Below the pieces are notes generated by a model that worked only from the letters and a program-made list of their open reading frames with translations, was not told the origin of the DNA and did not search any database. From Acidimicrobiia bacterium (GTDB lineage: Bacteria > Actinomycetota > Acidimicrobiia > Acidimicrobiales > CATQHL01): a stretch of 33,554 bases of DNA. A program made the translations under genes and the position numbers. Of this stretch, positions 1-7,908 are shown in pieces; position 1 is the first letter of the stretch, and the number at the start of each line of letters is the position of its first letter. Where the stretch lies: contig VXNF01000011.1 in assembly GCA_009840735.1 (NCBI GenBank), positions 5,232-38,785 on the forward strand, given 5' to 3'.

Positions 1-42
1 CCGGATCGGGACCTCGCGCTTGCTCTCGCCCTCGCCAGCCAT
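1..42 (-). CDS. 5' end of an unidentified leftward gene (partial)
   Basis: On the minus strand an ATG at 42-40 opens a frame encoding MAGEGESKREVPIR before the window edge. It is preceded by a strong purine-rich ribosome binding site (GGAGGGAGG, just upstream at about 47-57), which is why I accept it as a real start despite only 14 visible codons. The charged N-terminus shows no signal peptide or membrane segment. It is divergent from the NUDIX gene. Function cannot be assigned from this fragment. Confidence 0.55.
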   Translation of the reverse strand, partial: MAGEGESKREVPIR

Positions 43-69
43 ATCGACCTCCCTCCTCGCTTGCCCAGA

Positions 70-147
70 CGGCTCGCCCTGCCGGCTCGCCCTGTCAGCT
101 CGACCTGTCAGCTCAACCCGCCGGCTCGCTCTGTCGGCTCAACCTGT
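70..147. repeat. 13-bp tandem repeat, six copies
   Basis: Six adjacent copies of a 13-bp unit (consensus CGGCTCGCCCTGT, starting at 70, 83, 96, 109, 122 and 135) fill the divergent spacer between the leftward partial gene and the NUDIX gene. Copies differ at one to four positions. The period is not a multiple of three, so this is not a coding repeat. A TAGCAT hexamer follows at 164-169. The rest of the 43-227 spacer shows no recognisable gene. Confidence 0.8.
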
Positions 148-227
148 CAATCTCGCCGGCCCCTAGCATCGCAGACTCAGCGCCGCCCGCGGCCAGTTCA
201 GCGGCTGCGGTTACTCTCGGGGCCTCT

Positions 228-989
228 ATGAGTCCTCCGAGCCGCCGCGGCGCCCACTATGAGCGATGGCTGGCGGATCGTGTGCAGCAGGCGGTTCAGC
301 CGCCGGTGCCGGCGGCCACGGCGGTGCTGCTGCGCCAAGCGGCCGGCGGCTTGCAGACCCTGTTGCTGCGGCGCAACCCGGACCTGCCGGTGATGGGCGG
401 GGTGTGGGTGTTCCCCGGCGGGCGGGTGGATCCGCAGGACCGGGACGCAGCCGACGAACCCTACGACCCCTACGAGGCGGCGCGCCTCGCCGCGGTGCGG
501 GAGACCGCCGAGGAGGCGGGGCTGCGGCTAGAGCGTCGCTCGCTGGTGCGCTTCTCCCACTGGGCGCCCCCGCCGGACTTCGACCATCAACTCGCCACAT
601 GGTTCTTCCTGGCGCCGGCGCCGACGCAGGCCGTGCAGGTGGACGGCCGGGAGATCTCCGAGCACGCCTGGCTGTCACCGGCCGAGGCGATCCGCCGCCA
701 CTTTGCCGCGGGCAGCACCTGGTTCCTGCCACCCACCTTCGTCACTCTCCACGACATCCAGGGATTCACCACCGTGGACGGGGCCTTGGCGGCGGCGAAG
801 CGGCGCCAGCCGACGTTCTACGACACCCGACTGGCCACCACCACTGACGGGCAGGAGGTGACGCTCTGGGGAGGCGACGCCGGTTACGAGTCCGGCGACC
901 CCGATCTCCCCGGCCCCCGCCATCGGCTGTGCGCCAGCGAAGGCCAGCCCTGGCGACTGGAGCGCAGCGACGCCGGCGGGCTCACCTAA
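228..989 (+). CDS. NUDIX hydrolase with an insertion in the Nudix box
   Basis: The 253-residue protein carries a Nudix signature: FPGGRVDP at about residues 62-69 and RETAEEAGL at 91-99, with E83 at the normal distance before the REXXEE core. About 12 extra residues lie between the GG pair and E83, as in long-box NUDT19-like coenzyme A/nucleoside diphosphate hydrolases. Members cleave nucleoside diphosphates linked to another group, using Mg2+ held by the REXXEE glutamates. The substrate here is unknown; the insertion makes CoA-type or other bulky substrates possible. No signal peptide is visible, so it is probably cytoplasmic. The ATG at 228 has only a weak upstream GGGG. Its TAA stop overlaps the likely -10 element of the next gene, 10 nt away. 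Confidence 0.85.
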   Translation: MSPPSRRGAHYERWLADRVQQAVQPPVPAATAVLLRQAAGGLQTLLLRRNPDLPVMGGVWVFPGGRVDPQDRDAADEPYDPYEAARLAAVRETAEEAGLRLERRSLVRFSHWAPPPDFDHQLATWFFLAPAPTQAVQVDGREISEHAWLSPAEAIRRHFAAGSTWFLPPTFVTLHDIQGFTTVDGALAAAKRRQPTFYDTRLATTTDGQEVTLWGGDAGYESGDPDLPGPRHRLCASEGQPWRLERSDAGGLT

Positions 990-992
990 CAT
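987..992 (+). promoter_or_regulatory. -10 element of a leaderless promoter for the P-type ATPase gene
   Basis: TAACAT lies 7 nt upstream of the ATG at 1000, with no ribosome binding site between. It overlaps the TAA stop of the NUDIX gene. The spacing puts the transcription start at or beside the A of the start codon. No clear -35 is visible. Confidence 0.45.
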
Positions 993-999
993 CGCCGCC

Positions 1000-3408
1000 A
1001 TGAGCGAATCCGCCGCCGAACTCGGCGGGCTGACCGCCGCCGAAGTAGCGCAGCGCGTCGCCGCCGGGCGCGTCAACGACGTGCCCGACGCGCCGGTGCG
1101 CACCTTGGGCGAGATCATCCGGGCGAACGTCTTCACGCCCGTCAACGCCATCCTGCTCACGCTGCTGGTGCTGATCCTGGTGGCCGGGGCGCCCGGCGAC
1201 GCCCTGTTCGTGGGCGTGGTGGTGTCCAACAGCATCATCGGCATCGCCCAGGAGCTGCGGGCGAGACGCGAGCTGCGGCGCCTCGCGGTGCTGTCGGCGC
1301 CGCGGGCGCGCGTGCGGCGCGACGGCGAGGCCAGCGAGATCGACGTGGGCGGCGTGGTGGCCGACGACCTTCTGGAGCTCGCCTCCGGCGACCAAGTAGT
1401 GGTGGACGGCACGGTCCTCGCCGCGGTGGGCCTGGAGGTGGACGAGTCGCTGCTGACCGGCGAATCCGACGCCATCAGCAAGGCGCCGGGCAGCCGGGTG
1501 ATGTCCGGCAGCTTCGTGGCCGCCGGCAGCGGCCTCTACCGGGCCGAGGGCATCGGCGCGGCCTCCTACGCCGCCGAGCTGAGCGAGGAGGCTCGCCGCT
1601 TCACCCTGGTGGACTCCGAACTGCGGCGAGGCGTGAACCAGATCCTCCGGGTGCTGGTCTGGCTGATCCCCCCCGCCAGCGCGCTGCTGCTGTGGCGGCT
1701 GCTGGGCGCCGAGGACCGCTGGCAGGAGGCGCTGCGCGGCACCGTGGGCGCCGCGGTGGCGATGGTGCCCGACGGCTTGGTGCTGCTCACCTCGCTGGCG
1801 TTCGTCGCCGGCGTGATTGCCCTGGCCCGCCGGCGCGCTCTGGCCAAGGAGCTGGCCGCGGTGGAGCTGCTGGCACGGGTCGACACCCTCTGCCTGGACA
1901 AGACCGGCACCATCACCACCGGCGAGATCTCCTTCGAGTCGCTGGAGCCGACAGACGGCTGGGACGCCGCCGCAGCGACCGCCGCCCTCGGAGCGATGGC
2001 CGCTTCGGATCCGAGCCCGAACGCCACCACCGCCGCGGTCGCATCCGCCTGCCCGGCCCCGGCAGGCTGGCAGGTCCTCGCCGTCGAGCCGTTTTCCTCG
2101 GCGCGCAAGTGGGCTTCCGCCCGCTTCGCCGACGAGGGGCTGTTCTACTTGGGCGCCCCGGACATCCTGCTCGGGCCGTCCGACGACGAAGCCCGCCGTC
2201 GAGCCGAGCACTGGGCGACCGCGGGTCGCCGGGTGCTGCTCCTCAGCCGGGCCACCGACACCGCGGGCAGCGACGACGGCGGTGGAGGCGGTCTGGTGCC
2301 GGAGCGCCGCGCGGTGGCGGTCGTGGTGCTCGGCGACACGATCCGCCACGACGCGCCGAAGATCCTGGCCTACTTCGGCGACCAGGGCGTGGACTTGAAG
2401 GTCATCTCCGGCGACAACGCCGCCACCGTCGCCGCGGTCGCCCAGCGAGCAGGCGTGCCCGGCGCAGAGGCGTACGTGGACGCCCGCGAGCTGCCGACCG
2501 AAGCGGCCGAGCTCGGCGCCGCCATGGAGCGCCACGCCATCTTCGGCCGGGTCACACCCCACCAGAAGCGCGCCATGGTGGGAGCGCTGCAGGCCGGCGG
2601 GCGGACCGTGGCGATGACCGGCGACGGCGTCAACGACGTGCTGGCGCTGAAAGACGCCGACATGGGCATCGCCATGGGCTCGGGCAGCGCCGCCAGCCGC
2701 TCGGTCGCCGAGCTGGTGGTGCTCGACGACTCCTTCGCCACGCTGCCCCGAGTGGTGGACGAGGGCCGCAAGGTCATCAACAACGTGGAGCGGGTCTCCA
2801 ACCTGTTTATCGCCAAGGCCGCCTACGCCCTGTTGATCACCGCCGCTATCGGGATCATGGGGGTGTCGTTCCCGTTCCTGCCCCGCCATCTCACTCTGAT
2901 CGGCACGTTCAGCATCGGCGTGCCCGGCATCTTCCTGGCGCTGGCGCCGAGCACCGAGCTGGTGCGGCCCGGTTTCTTGCGGCGGGTGCTGCGCTTCTCA
3001 ATACCGGCCGGCGCGGTGGCGGCGGCCTGCACCATGGTGGTCTACGAGGTCGCCCGGCGCTCCTCGGAGGTGGCGTTGGTCGAGGCGCGCACCGTGGCCA
3101 CGATCACGCTCTTGGGCCTCGGCCTCGTCATCCTCGTCGTCACGAGCCGCCCACTGCGGCCCTGGAAGATCGCCCTGGCCGGGGTGATGGGCCTGCTCTA
3201 CGTGGTGGTGATGCTCGCCGGCGGGCTGCGTGACTACTTCGAGCTGGATCCGCCACCGGCGTGGCTGTGGGGCCCGGTGTGGGCGGCGATCGCCGCGGGC
3301 GGCGCGGTCATCGTCGCCCTTCCCCGGCTCGTGCTGGGCCGTCCGATCCGCCGCTCCGACGGGGACCGGGCCGGCGCCGCCCCAGCGGCCACCGCCGGCG
3401 GCACCTGA
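1000..3408 (+). CDS. Cation-transporting P-type ATPase, CtpE-like
   Basis: This 802-residue protein has the full P-type ATPase set: actuator-loop TGES (near residue 152), phosphorylation motif DKTGTITTGE with the acceptor Asp at residue 300, and the hinge MTGDGVNDVLALKDADMG (near 540-557). Membrane helices flank the actuator loop and several more follow residue about 610. Length, the missing N-terminal heavy-metal domain and sequences such as VNDVPDAPVRTLGEIIRANVF resemble mycobacterial CtpE, reported to be a Ca2+ uptake ATPase. I infer Ca2+ or another divalent cation, but ion-binding residues are not decisive by eye. It starts 10 nt after the NUDIX stop, apparently from its own leaderless promoter, and the downstream transferase begins 17 nt after its stop, so they may share a transcript. 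Confidence 0.92.
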   Translation: MSESAAELGGLTAAEVAQRVAAGRVNDVPDAPVRTLGEIIRANVFTPVNAILLTLLVLILVAGAPGDALFVGVVVSNSIIGIAQELRARRELRRLAVLSAPRARVRRDGEASEIDVGGVVADDLLELASGDQVVVDGTVLAAVGLEVDESLLTGESDAISKAPGSRVMSGSFVAAGSGLYRAEGIGAASYAAELSEEARRFTLVDSELRRGVNQILRVLVWLIPPASALLLWRLLGAEDRWQEALRGTVGAAVAMVPDGLVLLTSLAFVAGVIALARRRALAKELAAVELLARVDTLCLDKTGTITTGEISFESLEPTDGWDAAAATAALGAMAASDPSPNATTAAVASACPAPAGWQVLAVEPFSSARKWASARFADEGLFYLGAPDILLGPSDDEARRRAEHWATAGRRVLLLSRATDTAGSDDGGGGGLVPERRAVAVVVLGDTIRHDAPKILAYFGDQGVDLKVISGDNAATVAAVAQRAGVPGAEAYVDARELPTEAAELGAAMERHAIFGRVTPHQKRAMVGALQAGGRTVAMTGDGVNDVLALKDADMGIAMGSGSAASRSVAELVVLDDSFATLPRVVDEGRKVINNVERVSNLFIAKAAYALLITAAIGIMGVSFPFLPRHLTLIGTFSIGVPGIFLALAPSTELVRPGFLRRVLRFSIPAGAVAAACTMVVYEVARRSSEVALVEARTVATITLLGLGLVILVVTSRPLRPWKIALAGVMGLLYVVVMLAGGLRDYFELDPPPAWLWGPVWAAIAAGGAVIVALPRLVLGRPIRRSDGDRAGAAPAATAGGT

Positions 3409-3424
3409 GCACCGGCGGGCCGCC

Positions 3425-4987
3425 GTGCAGCAACCGGTGCCCGCGGCGGTCGGCGCCGCCGGCATGGTCTGCTCCATCGACCATCGCGCCTCACAGGCCG
3501 GTATCGGAGCGCTCGCCGGCGGCGGCAACGCCGTGGACGCGGCCGTAGCCGCCGCGGCCGTCCTCGCCGTCGTGGCGCCCAACACCTGCGGCATGGGCGG
3601 CGACATGTTCGCCTTGGTCGGAACCGGCGACGGTCCCCCGCTTTGCTTGAACGGCTCGGGGCGGGCGCCGTCGGGAGCCTCCGCCGAGCGGCTCCGGTCC
3701 GAAGGCCATCGAGCAATGCCCCGGCTGGGTCATCCCGCCGCCGTCACCGTTCCGGGCTGCGTGGACGGCTGGCTGACCCTGCACGCCCGGCTGGGAGCCA
3801 TGCCGCTAGAGGACGTGCTCGGCCCGGCGCACGCTCTCGCCGCTGACGGGTTCGTCGCCTCCGCCGAGTTGGCCGCCGCGGCCGGCGACGTGGGGGCCGC
3901 ACCAGCCAACAGCGACATCCCCGGTGACCTGCGGGCCGGCGACACCGTGCGGCGGCCTGGCTCGGCGCGGGCGCTGTCGGCCATCGCCGACGGCGGGCGG
4001 GACGCCTTCTATTGCGGCGAGTTCGGCGAGGGGCTCCTAGGGCTCGCCGACGGGCTCTTCAGCCCCGACGACTTAGCAGCGCCGACGGCCGACTGGGTAG
4101 AGCCCGCCACCGTCGAGGCCTGGGGCCACCGGCTCTGGACCGTGCCCCCGAACTCGCAGGGATACTTGATCTTGGCCGCGGCGGCCGTGGCTCAGGGGCT
4201 CCACCTGCCCACCGACGCCGACGAGGCGGACTGGGCGCACTGGCTGATCGAGGCGGCCCGAGCGACCGGGTCGTTCCGGCCTGGTGAGCTGTCGGACTCC
4301 GCGGACGTGGGCACCTTGCTGGATCCGGCACGCCTCAACGGTCTGCGTCGGCTCGTGCTGGCAGGCGAGACACCGGTCACCCCGCCGGGAAGCGGCGGCG
4401 ACACCACCTACCTGTGCGCCGCCGACGGCCGGCTCACCGTCTCGCTCATCCAGTCCAACGCCATGGGATTCGGCTCGCTGCTCGTCGCCGGCAGCACCGG
4501 CATCTTCCTGCACAACCGGGGGCTGGGCTTCAGCCTCGACCCGGCGCACCCGGCGTGCTACGCGCCGGGTCGGCGCCCGCCCCACACGCTCAGCCCGGCG
4601 CTGGTGACCACGCTGGACGGCCGCAACCGGGCCGCGCTGGGAACGATGGGCGGTGACGCCCAGCCGCAGCTGGTGCTGCAGATGCTGGCCCGGCTGCTGC
4701 ATTGCGGCCAGCGCCCCGCCGAGATCCTCCGCGCCGGTCGCTGGGTGCTGCTCGGCCCCGACGCCTTCGCCACCTGGACGCCGGGATGGCTGCCGCCGGT
4801 GGCGTTGGAACCCCACGTGCCGACCGCCTGGGCCGACGGCCTGGCCGCTCGGGGCCACAACGTCACGGGCCTCGGCCACAACCCGAAGCTCACCGGCCAC
4901 GCCCACCTCATCGACGTGAGCCCCGACGGCTCGCTGTCGGGCGCCGCCGAGCCCCGCACAGCGCTAGCCGCGGCGGTGGCGATCTGA
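3425..4987 (+). CDS. Gamma-glutamyltransferase family protein (Ntn hydrolase)
   Basis: The 520-residue protein matches the gamma-glutamyltranspeptidase family: N-terminal ASQAGIGALAGGGNAVDAAVAAA, then NTCGMGGDMFALV, and the autoprocessing region GGDTTYLCAADGRLTVSLIQSN. The likely nucleophile and cleavage-site Thr is about residue 327. Members transfer or hydrolyse the gamma-glutamyl group of glutathione or related amides, or act as acylases. No signal peptide is evident, so a cytoplasmic site is likely. The open frame extends upstream to 3230 inside the ATPase gene; I chose GTG 3425, 16 nt beyond the ATPase stop, because family similarity begins just after it. ATG 3464 is an alternative. The substrate cannot be told from sequence. 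Confidence 0.85.
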   Translation: MQQPVPAAVGAAGMVCSIDHRASQAGIGALAGGGNAVDAAVAAAAVLAVVAPNTCGMGGDMFALVGTGDGPPLCLNGSGRAPSGASAERLRSEGHRAMPRLGHPAAVTVPGCVDGWLTLHARLGAMPLEDVLGPAHALAADGFVASAELAAAAGDVGAAPANSDIPGDLRAGDTVRRPGSARALSAIADGGRDAFYCGEFGEGLLGLADGLFSPDDLAAPTADWVEPATVEAWGHRLWTVPPNSQGYLILAAAAVAQGLHLPTDADEADWAHWLIEAARATGSFRPGELSDSADVGTLLDPARLNGLRRLVLAGETPVTPPGSGGDTTYLCAADGRLTVSLIQSNAMGFGSLLVAGSTGIFLHNRGLGFSLDPAHPACYAPGRRPPHTLSPALVTTLDGRNRAALGTMGGDAQPQLVLQMLARLLHCGQRPAEILRAGRWVLLGPDAFATWTPGWLPPVALEPHVPTAWADGLAARGHNVTGLGHNPKLTGHAHLIDVSPDGSLSGAAEPRTALAAAVAI

Positions 4988-5013
4988 GCACCCGAGCCCC
5001 GGCGGGCTTCCCG

Positions 5014-5019
5014 TAGCAT
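5014..5019 (+). promoter_or_regulatory. -10 element of a leaderless promoter for the EamA gene
   Basis: TAGCAT lies 6 nt before the ATG at 5026, with no Shine-Dalgarno sequence between. The geometry repeats that at 987-992. The -35 region is not recognisable. Confidence 0.45.
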
Positions 5020-5025
5020 CTGCCG

Positions 5026-5904
5026 ATGCGGCGGTTCGACCACTCGCGGATCCCGTCCGAGCCGCTATTCGTCCTCGGCGCCACCTCGCAGTTCGTGGGC
5101 CAAGCGCTGGCGGTGACCCTGTTCGACGAGTTGCGCCCCGGCGGCACAGCGCTGCTGCGGGTGCTGGGGGCGGCGCTCATGATCGTGGCGCTGCGGCGCT
5201 CCTGGCGTCGGCGCTGGACGGCCGCGGAGCTGCGCTGGGCGTCGGTGTTCGGCGTCGTGCTGGCCGCCATGAACCTGGCGATCTACTACTCGGTGGAGCT
5301 GGTGCCCCTCGGCAACGCCGTGGCCATCGAGTTCATGGGGCCGGTGGCTGTGGCCGCTCTCGGCACCCGCACGGTGCGCTCGGGGGCGGCGCTGGCGCTG
5401 GCCGCCGCCGGGGTGGCGGTGCTGGCGGGTGTCGAGACCGACGGCACGCTGCGGGGCGTCGGGTTCGCGCTCGTAGCCGGCGCCTTCTGGGCTGGCTACA
5501 TCGTGCTGGGCCACCGGGTGGCGCGCGGCGCTGCCTGGGTGGACGGCCTAGGGGTGGGCATGCTGGTCGGGGCGCTGGCCATCAGCCCGTTCGGGATCCC
5601 GCACATCCCCACGGCGATCAGGGCACCGTCGCTTCTGGGCCTCGCCCTGCTCGTCGGGCTGGCATCGAACGTGATCCCCTACGGACTAGACCAATGGGTA
5701 ATGCGGCGCATCGACCAGCGACGCTTCGCCCTGCTGCAAGCGCTGGCCCCGGTCACCGCAGCGATCGTCGGGTTCGTGGGCCTCTCGCAGGTGCCGACCG
5801 GCCGCGAGTACGTCGGCATCGGCCTCGTCGTCGTCGCCATCGTCCTCAGCCGCGCCGCCAGCGGACCGACTCAACAGCCAGCGAACCCAAAGGGACCGCC
5901 ATGA
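5026..5904 (+). CDS. EamA family (DMT superfamily) transporter
   Basis: The 292-residue protein is almost entirely hydrophobic, with about ten predicted transmembrane segments in two repeats of five, the layout of EamA/RhtA-type drug/metabolite exporters. Features include an early LFVLGATSQFVGQALAVTLF helix, YYSVELVPLGNAVAIEFMGPVAVA at the end of the first repeat, and the equivalent RRFALLQALAPVTAAIVGFVGL in the second. RhtA homologues export threonine or homoserine; the substrate here is not determinable. It acts in the cytoplasmic membrane. Its TGA stop overlaps an ATG at 5901 (ATGA), which may mark where a former downstream partner began before the low-GC module arrived. Confidence 0.9.
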   Translation: MRRFDHSRIPSEPLFVLGATSQFVGQALAVTLFDELRPGGTALLRVLGAALMIVALRRSWRRRWTAAELRWASVFGVVLAAMNLAIYYSVELVPLGNAVAIEFMGPVAVAALGTRTVRSGAALALAAAGVAVLAGVETDGTLRGVGFALVAGAFWAGYIVLGHRVARGAAWVDGLGVGMLVGALAISPFGIPHIPTAIRAPSLLGLALLVGLASNVIPYGLDQWVMRRIDQRRFALLQALAPVTAAIVGFVGLSQVPTGREYVGIGLVVVAIVLSRAASGPTQQPANPKGPP

Positions 5905-6016
5905 CCAGGCACCGACACCGATTCACCTCGCGCAAGGATTGCACTGTCGTGATGGAGTTGGCCGAGTATCCTGAGCGCGGCACTGCCCGACTATCACCAC
6001 GGGAGAAATCGGCGAC

Positions 6017-7423
6017 GTGTTCACCTCCATGAGGACGTTGAACTTCAAGGGTTGGCAAGACACCGGTCATATTGATCTGCGCCCGATCACCGGATTCTTC
6101 GGCGCCAACAGTTCCGGAAAGACCAGCCTCCTGCAGCTTCTCCTGCTGCTCAAGCAAACAGTGGCTTCGGCCGACCGTCGACAAGTCCTTGATCTCGGTG
6201 GCGATCGGAACGCCTTGATCGCCCTCGGTCTGATCAAGGATATCTTCTTCAACCAAGCGTCGGATCGAACCATGTCCCTCCGGTTCGAGTGGCATCTGAA
6301 CGGACGCAAGCTCAGTCCCGCCGACCCCACCCGCCCAAATCAAGACTTATTCTCGTCCGATTGGATCTCGTTCCAGTCCGACATTGCCCTGAGAGGTGAA
6401 CATCCCTACGTCAAGAGGCTCGAATACGCCGCCGACAACGCACACGTTGAGATGACATCCAGCACGACGCGCGGCAGCCGTGTCGATCCCGAGTACAAGC
6501 TCGAGGCCAGAATCAATGGGGACAGCGAGTTCCTGGCTCGGCGAGGTCGGGGACGAGCCTGGCACTTGCCCCCGCCAGCCAAATGCTACGGATTCCCCGA
6601 CGAAGTGTCCGCGTACTTCCGTAACGCCGATTTCGTCAGCGAACTGGAACTCGAACTGGAGAGGCAGTTCGGCAATCGACTCTTCTATCTCGGACCGCTC
6701 CGCAACTATCCCGAGCGTCAGTACACCTGGCAGGGCTCTCGCCCCAGCGACGTCGGTCGATCCGGCGAGCGGGCCGTCGATGCGTTGCTCGCGTCACGAC
6801 TGAGGGGAAGGACCAATACCCGGAAGCTGGATAAGCGAGGACGGGCCATCCGGCGGATCACACTGGAGGAACACGTCGCGGGGTGGTTGCAGGACTTGGA
6901 GTTGATCTCAACCTTGAAGATCGAGCGCATCTCCCAGGACGCCGACATCTACCGCGTCAGAGTGACGCGCGCTCAGGACTTGACGCCCGTGCTCCTCACT
7001 GATGTGGGCTTCGGAGTCTCGCAGATACTTCCAGTCCTCGTCCTGCTGGCCTACGTCGACGAGGGTTCGACGGTTCTGCTGGAACAACCCGAGATACACC
7101 TCCACCCTGCTGTCCAAGCAAGCTTGGCGGACGTCATCGTCGAAGTCGCTACGGTTCGCAAAGTGCAGGTGATCATTGAGAGCCACAGTGAGCATCTTCT
7201 TAGACGCCTGCAGCGACGAGTATCCGAGCAAGACTTGAACCCTGATGATGTTGCGCTCTACTTCTGCGAGAACACGGGCGAAGGCTCCGAGATCAAGTCG
7301 CTGGAACTAGATCAGTTTGGCGAGATCGCCAATTGGCCGCCTGGGTTCTTCGGAGATCCTTTCGGTGAGACGGCTGCGATCGTCGAGGCAGGGCTTCTAC
7401 AAAGGACCCACTCTCCCGCGTGA
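6017..7423 (+). CDS. ABC/OLD-like AAA ATPase (DUF3696-type), possible defence ATPase
   Basis: This 468-residue protein has an N-terminal Walker A motif GANSSGKTS (residues 29-37), Q-rich LLQLLLLLKQT after it, a C-terminal Walker B region VLLEQPEIHLHP (about 352-363) and an H-loop IESHSEHLL (about 386-394). The long middle insertion and lack of membrane helices fit SMC/OLD-like predicted ATPases with C-terminal DUF3696 rather than transporters. Such ATPases often act as sensors or clamps beside a nuclease in phage-defence modules. GTG 6017 is preferred because GGGAG lies 11 nt upstream; ATG 6029 is an alternative. Its stop overlaps the PIN gene start (GTGA), so the two are coupled. GC content is visibly lower than in the flanking genes, suggesting transfer. 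The defence role is inference. Confidence 0.8.
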   Translation: MFTSMRTLNFKGWQDTGHIDLRPITGFFGANSSGKTSLLQLLLLLKQTVASADRRQVLDLGGDRNALIALGLIKDIFFNQASDRTMSLRFEWHLNGRKLSPADPTRPNQDLFSSDWISFQSDIALRGEHPYVKRLEYAADNAHVEMTSSTTRGSRVDPEYKLEARINGDSEFLARRGRGRAWHLPPPAKCYGFPDEVSAYFRNADFVSELELELERQFGNRLFYLGPLRNYPERQYTWQGSRPSDVGRSGERAVDALLASRLRGRTNTRKLDKRGRAIRRITLEEHVAGWLQDLELISTLKIERISQDADIYRVRVTRAQDLTPVLLTDVGFGVSQILPVLVLLAYVDEGSTVLLEQPEIHLHPAVQASLADVIVEVATVRKVQVIIESHSEHLLRRLQRRVSEQDLNPDDVALYFCENTGEGSEIKSLELDQFGEIANWPPGFFGDPFGETAAIVEAGLLQRTHSPA

Positions 7424-7908
7424 TCGCCAAGGTTGTCGACACGAACGTGCTCGTCGTCGCGAACGGTAGGGACACACACGCGAGCGACGAATGCAAACGT
7501 GCCGCGGTGAGTGCCCTGATCGGGGTCAAGGATTCCAGCTCGCTCATTGTCGACGCCGGCCGCAGAATTCTCGGCGAGTACCGGAAGCACTGCGATCAAT
7601 CCGGCCAGCCGGGCCTCGGCGACGAGTTCTTCCGCTGGGCATTCGACCATGCGGCCTTCCTGCATGCTGTCAAGCTGACGGAGGATGAGGATCGTGGCTT
7701 CGAGGAGTTTCCCGACGACCCTGCACTTGCCGGATTCGATCCCGATGACCGAGTCTTCGTGGCGGTGTCCGCCGCAGCAAGGATCGACAACGTCATCCTC
7801 AACGCCGTCGATTCTGACTACAAACTCCACTGCGGCGGCCTCGCAGCAGTCGGAGTCGTCGTTGAGGAACTCTGTCCGAACGAACTGAAAGCAGCCACAG
7901 AGGCATGA
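7420..7908 (+). CDS. PIN-like domain nuclease, partner of the upstream ATPase
   Basis: The 162-residue protein begins VVDTNVLVVANG, the first strand and acidic residue (D7) of a PIN fold, followed by E53 in GEYRKH, D109/D110 in FDPDDRVFVA and D131/D133 in NAVDSDY. This is the usual PIN order of metal-binding acids, so it is probably an active metal-dependent RNase or DNase. It starts at GTG 7420, overlapping the ATPase stop by 4 nt, and ends ATGA-overlapped with the fuconate dehydratase gene. No VapB-like antitoxin is present, so I read it as the effector of the ATPase module rather than a VapBC toxin. GC is lower than in downstream genes. The nuclease call is from motifs; the target is unknown. 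Confidence 0.7.
   Translation: MIAKVVDTNVLVVANGRDTHASDECKRAAVSALIGVKDSSSLIVDAGRRILGEYRKHCDQSGQPGLGDEFFRWAFDHAAFLHAVKLTEDEDRGFEEFPDDPALAGFDPDDRVFVAVSAAARIDNVILNAVDSDYKLHCGGLAAVGVVVEELCPNELKAATEA

Noticed and set aside
70-147. Possible CRISPR array
   Set aside because: The 13-bp units are directly adjacent with no spacers, and no cas genes are present.
982-2889. Leftward open frame of 635 codons
   Set aside because: Antisense to the P-type ATPase, whose catalytic motifs are intact.
3230-3424. Upstream extension of the gamma-glutamyltransferase frame
   Set aside because: It lies inside the ATPase gene in another frame and has no family similarity.
5901-6032. 43-codon frame coupled to the EamA stop
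   Set aside because: It overlaps the ATPase start and shows no family likeness; kept only as part of the insertion-junction argument.
7420-7908. VapC toxin of a VapBC pair
   Set aside because: No small DNA-binding antitoxin gene precedes it; the upstream partner is a 468-residue ATPase and the protein is longer than most VapC toxins.
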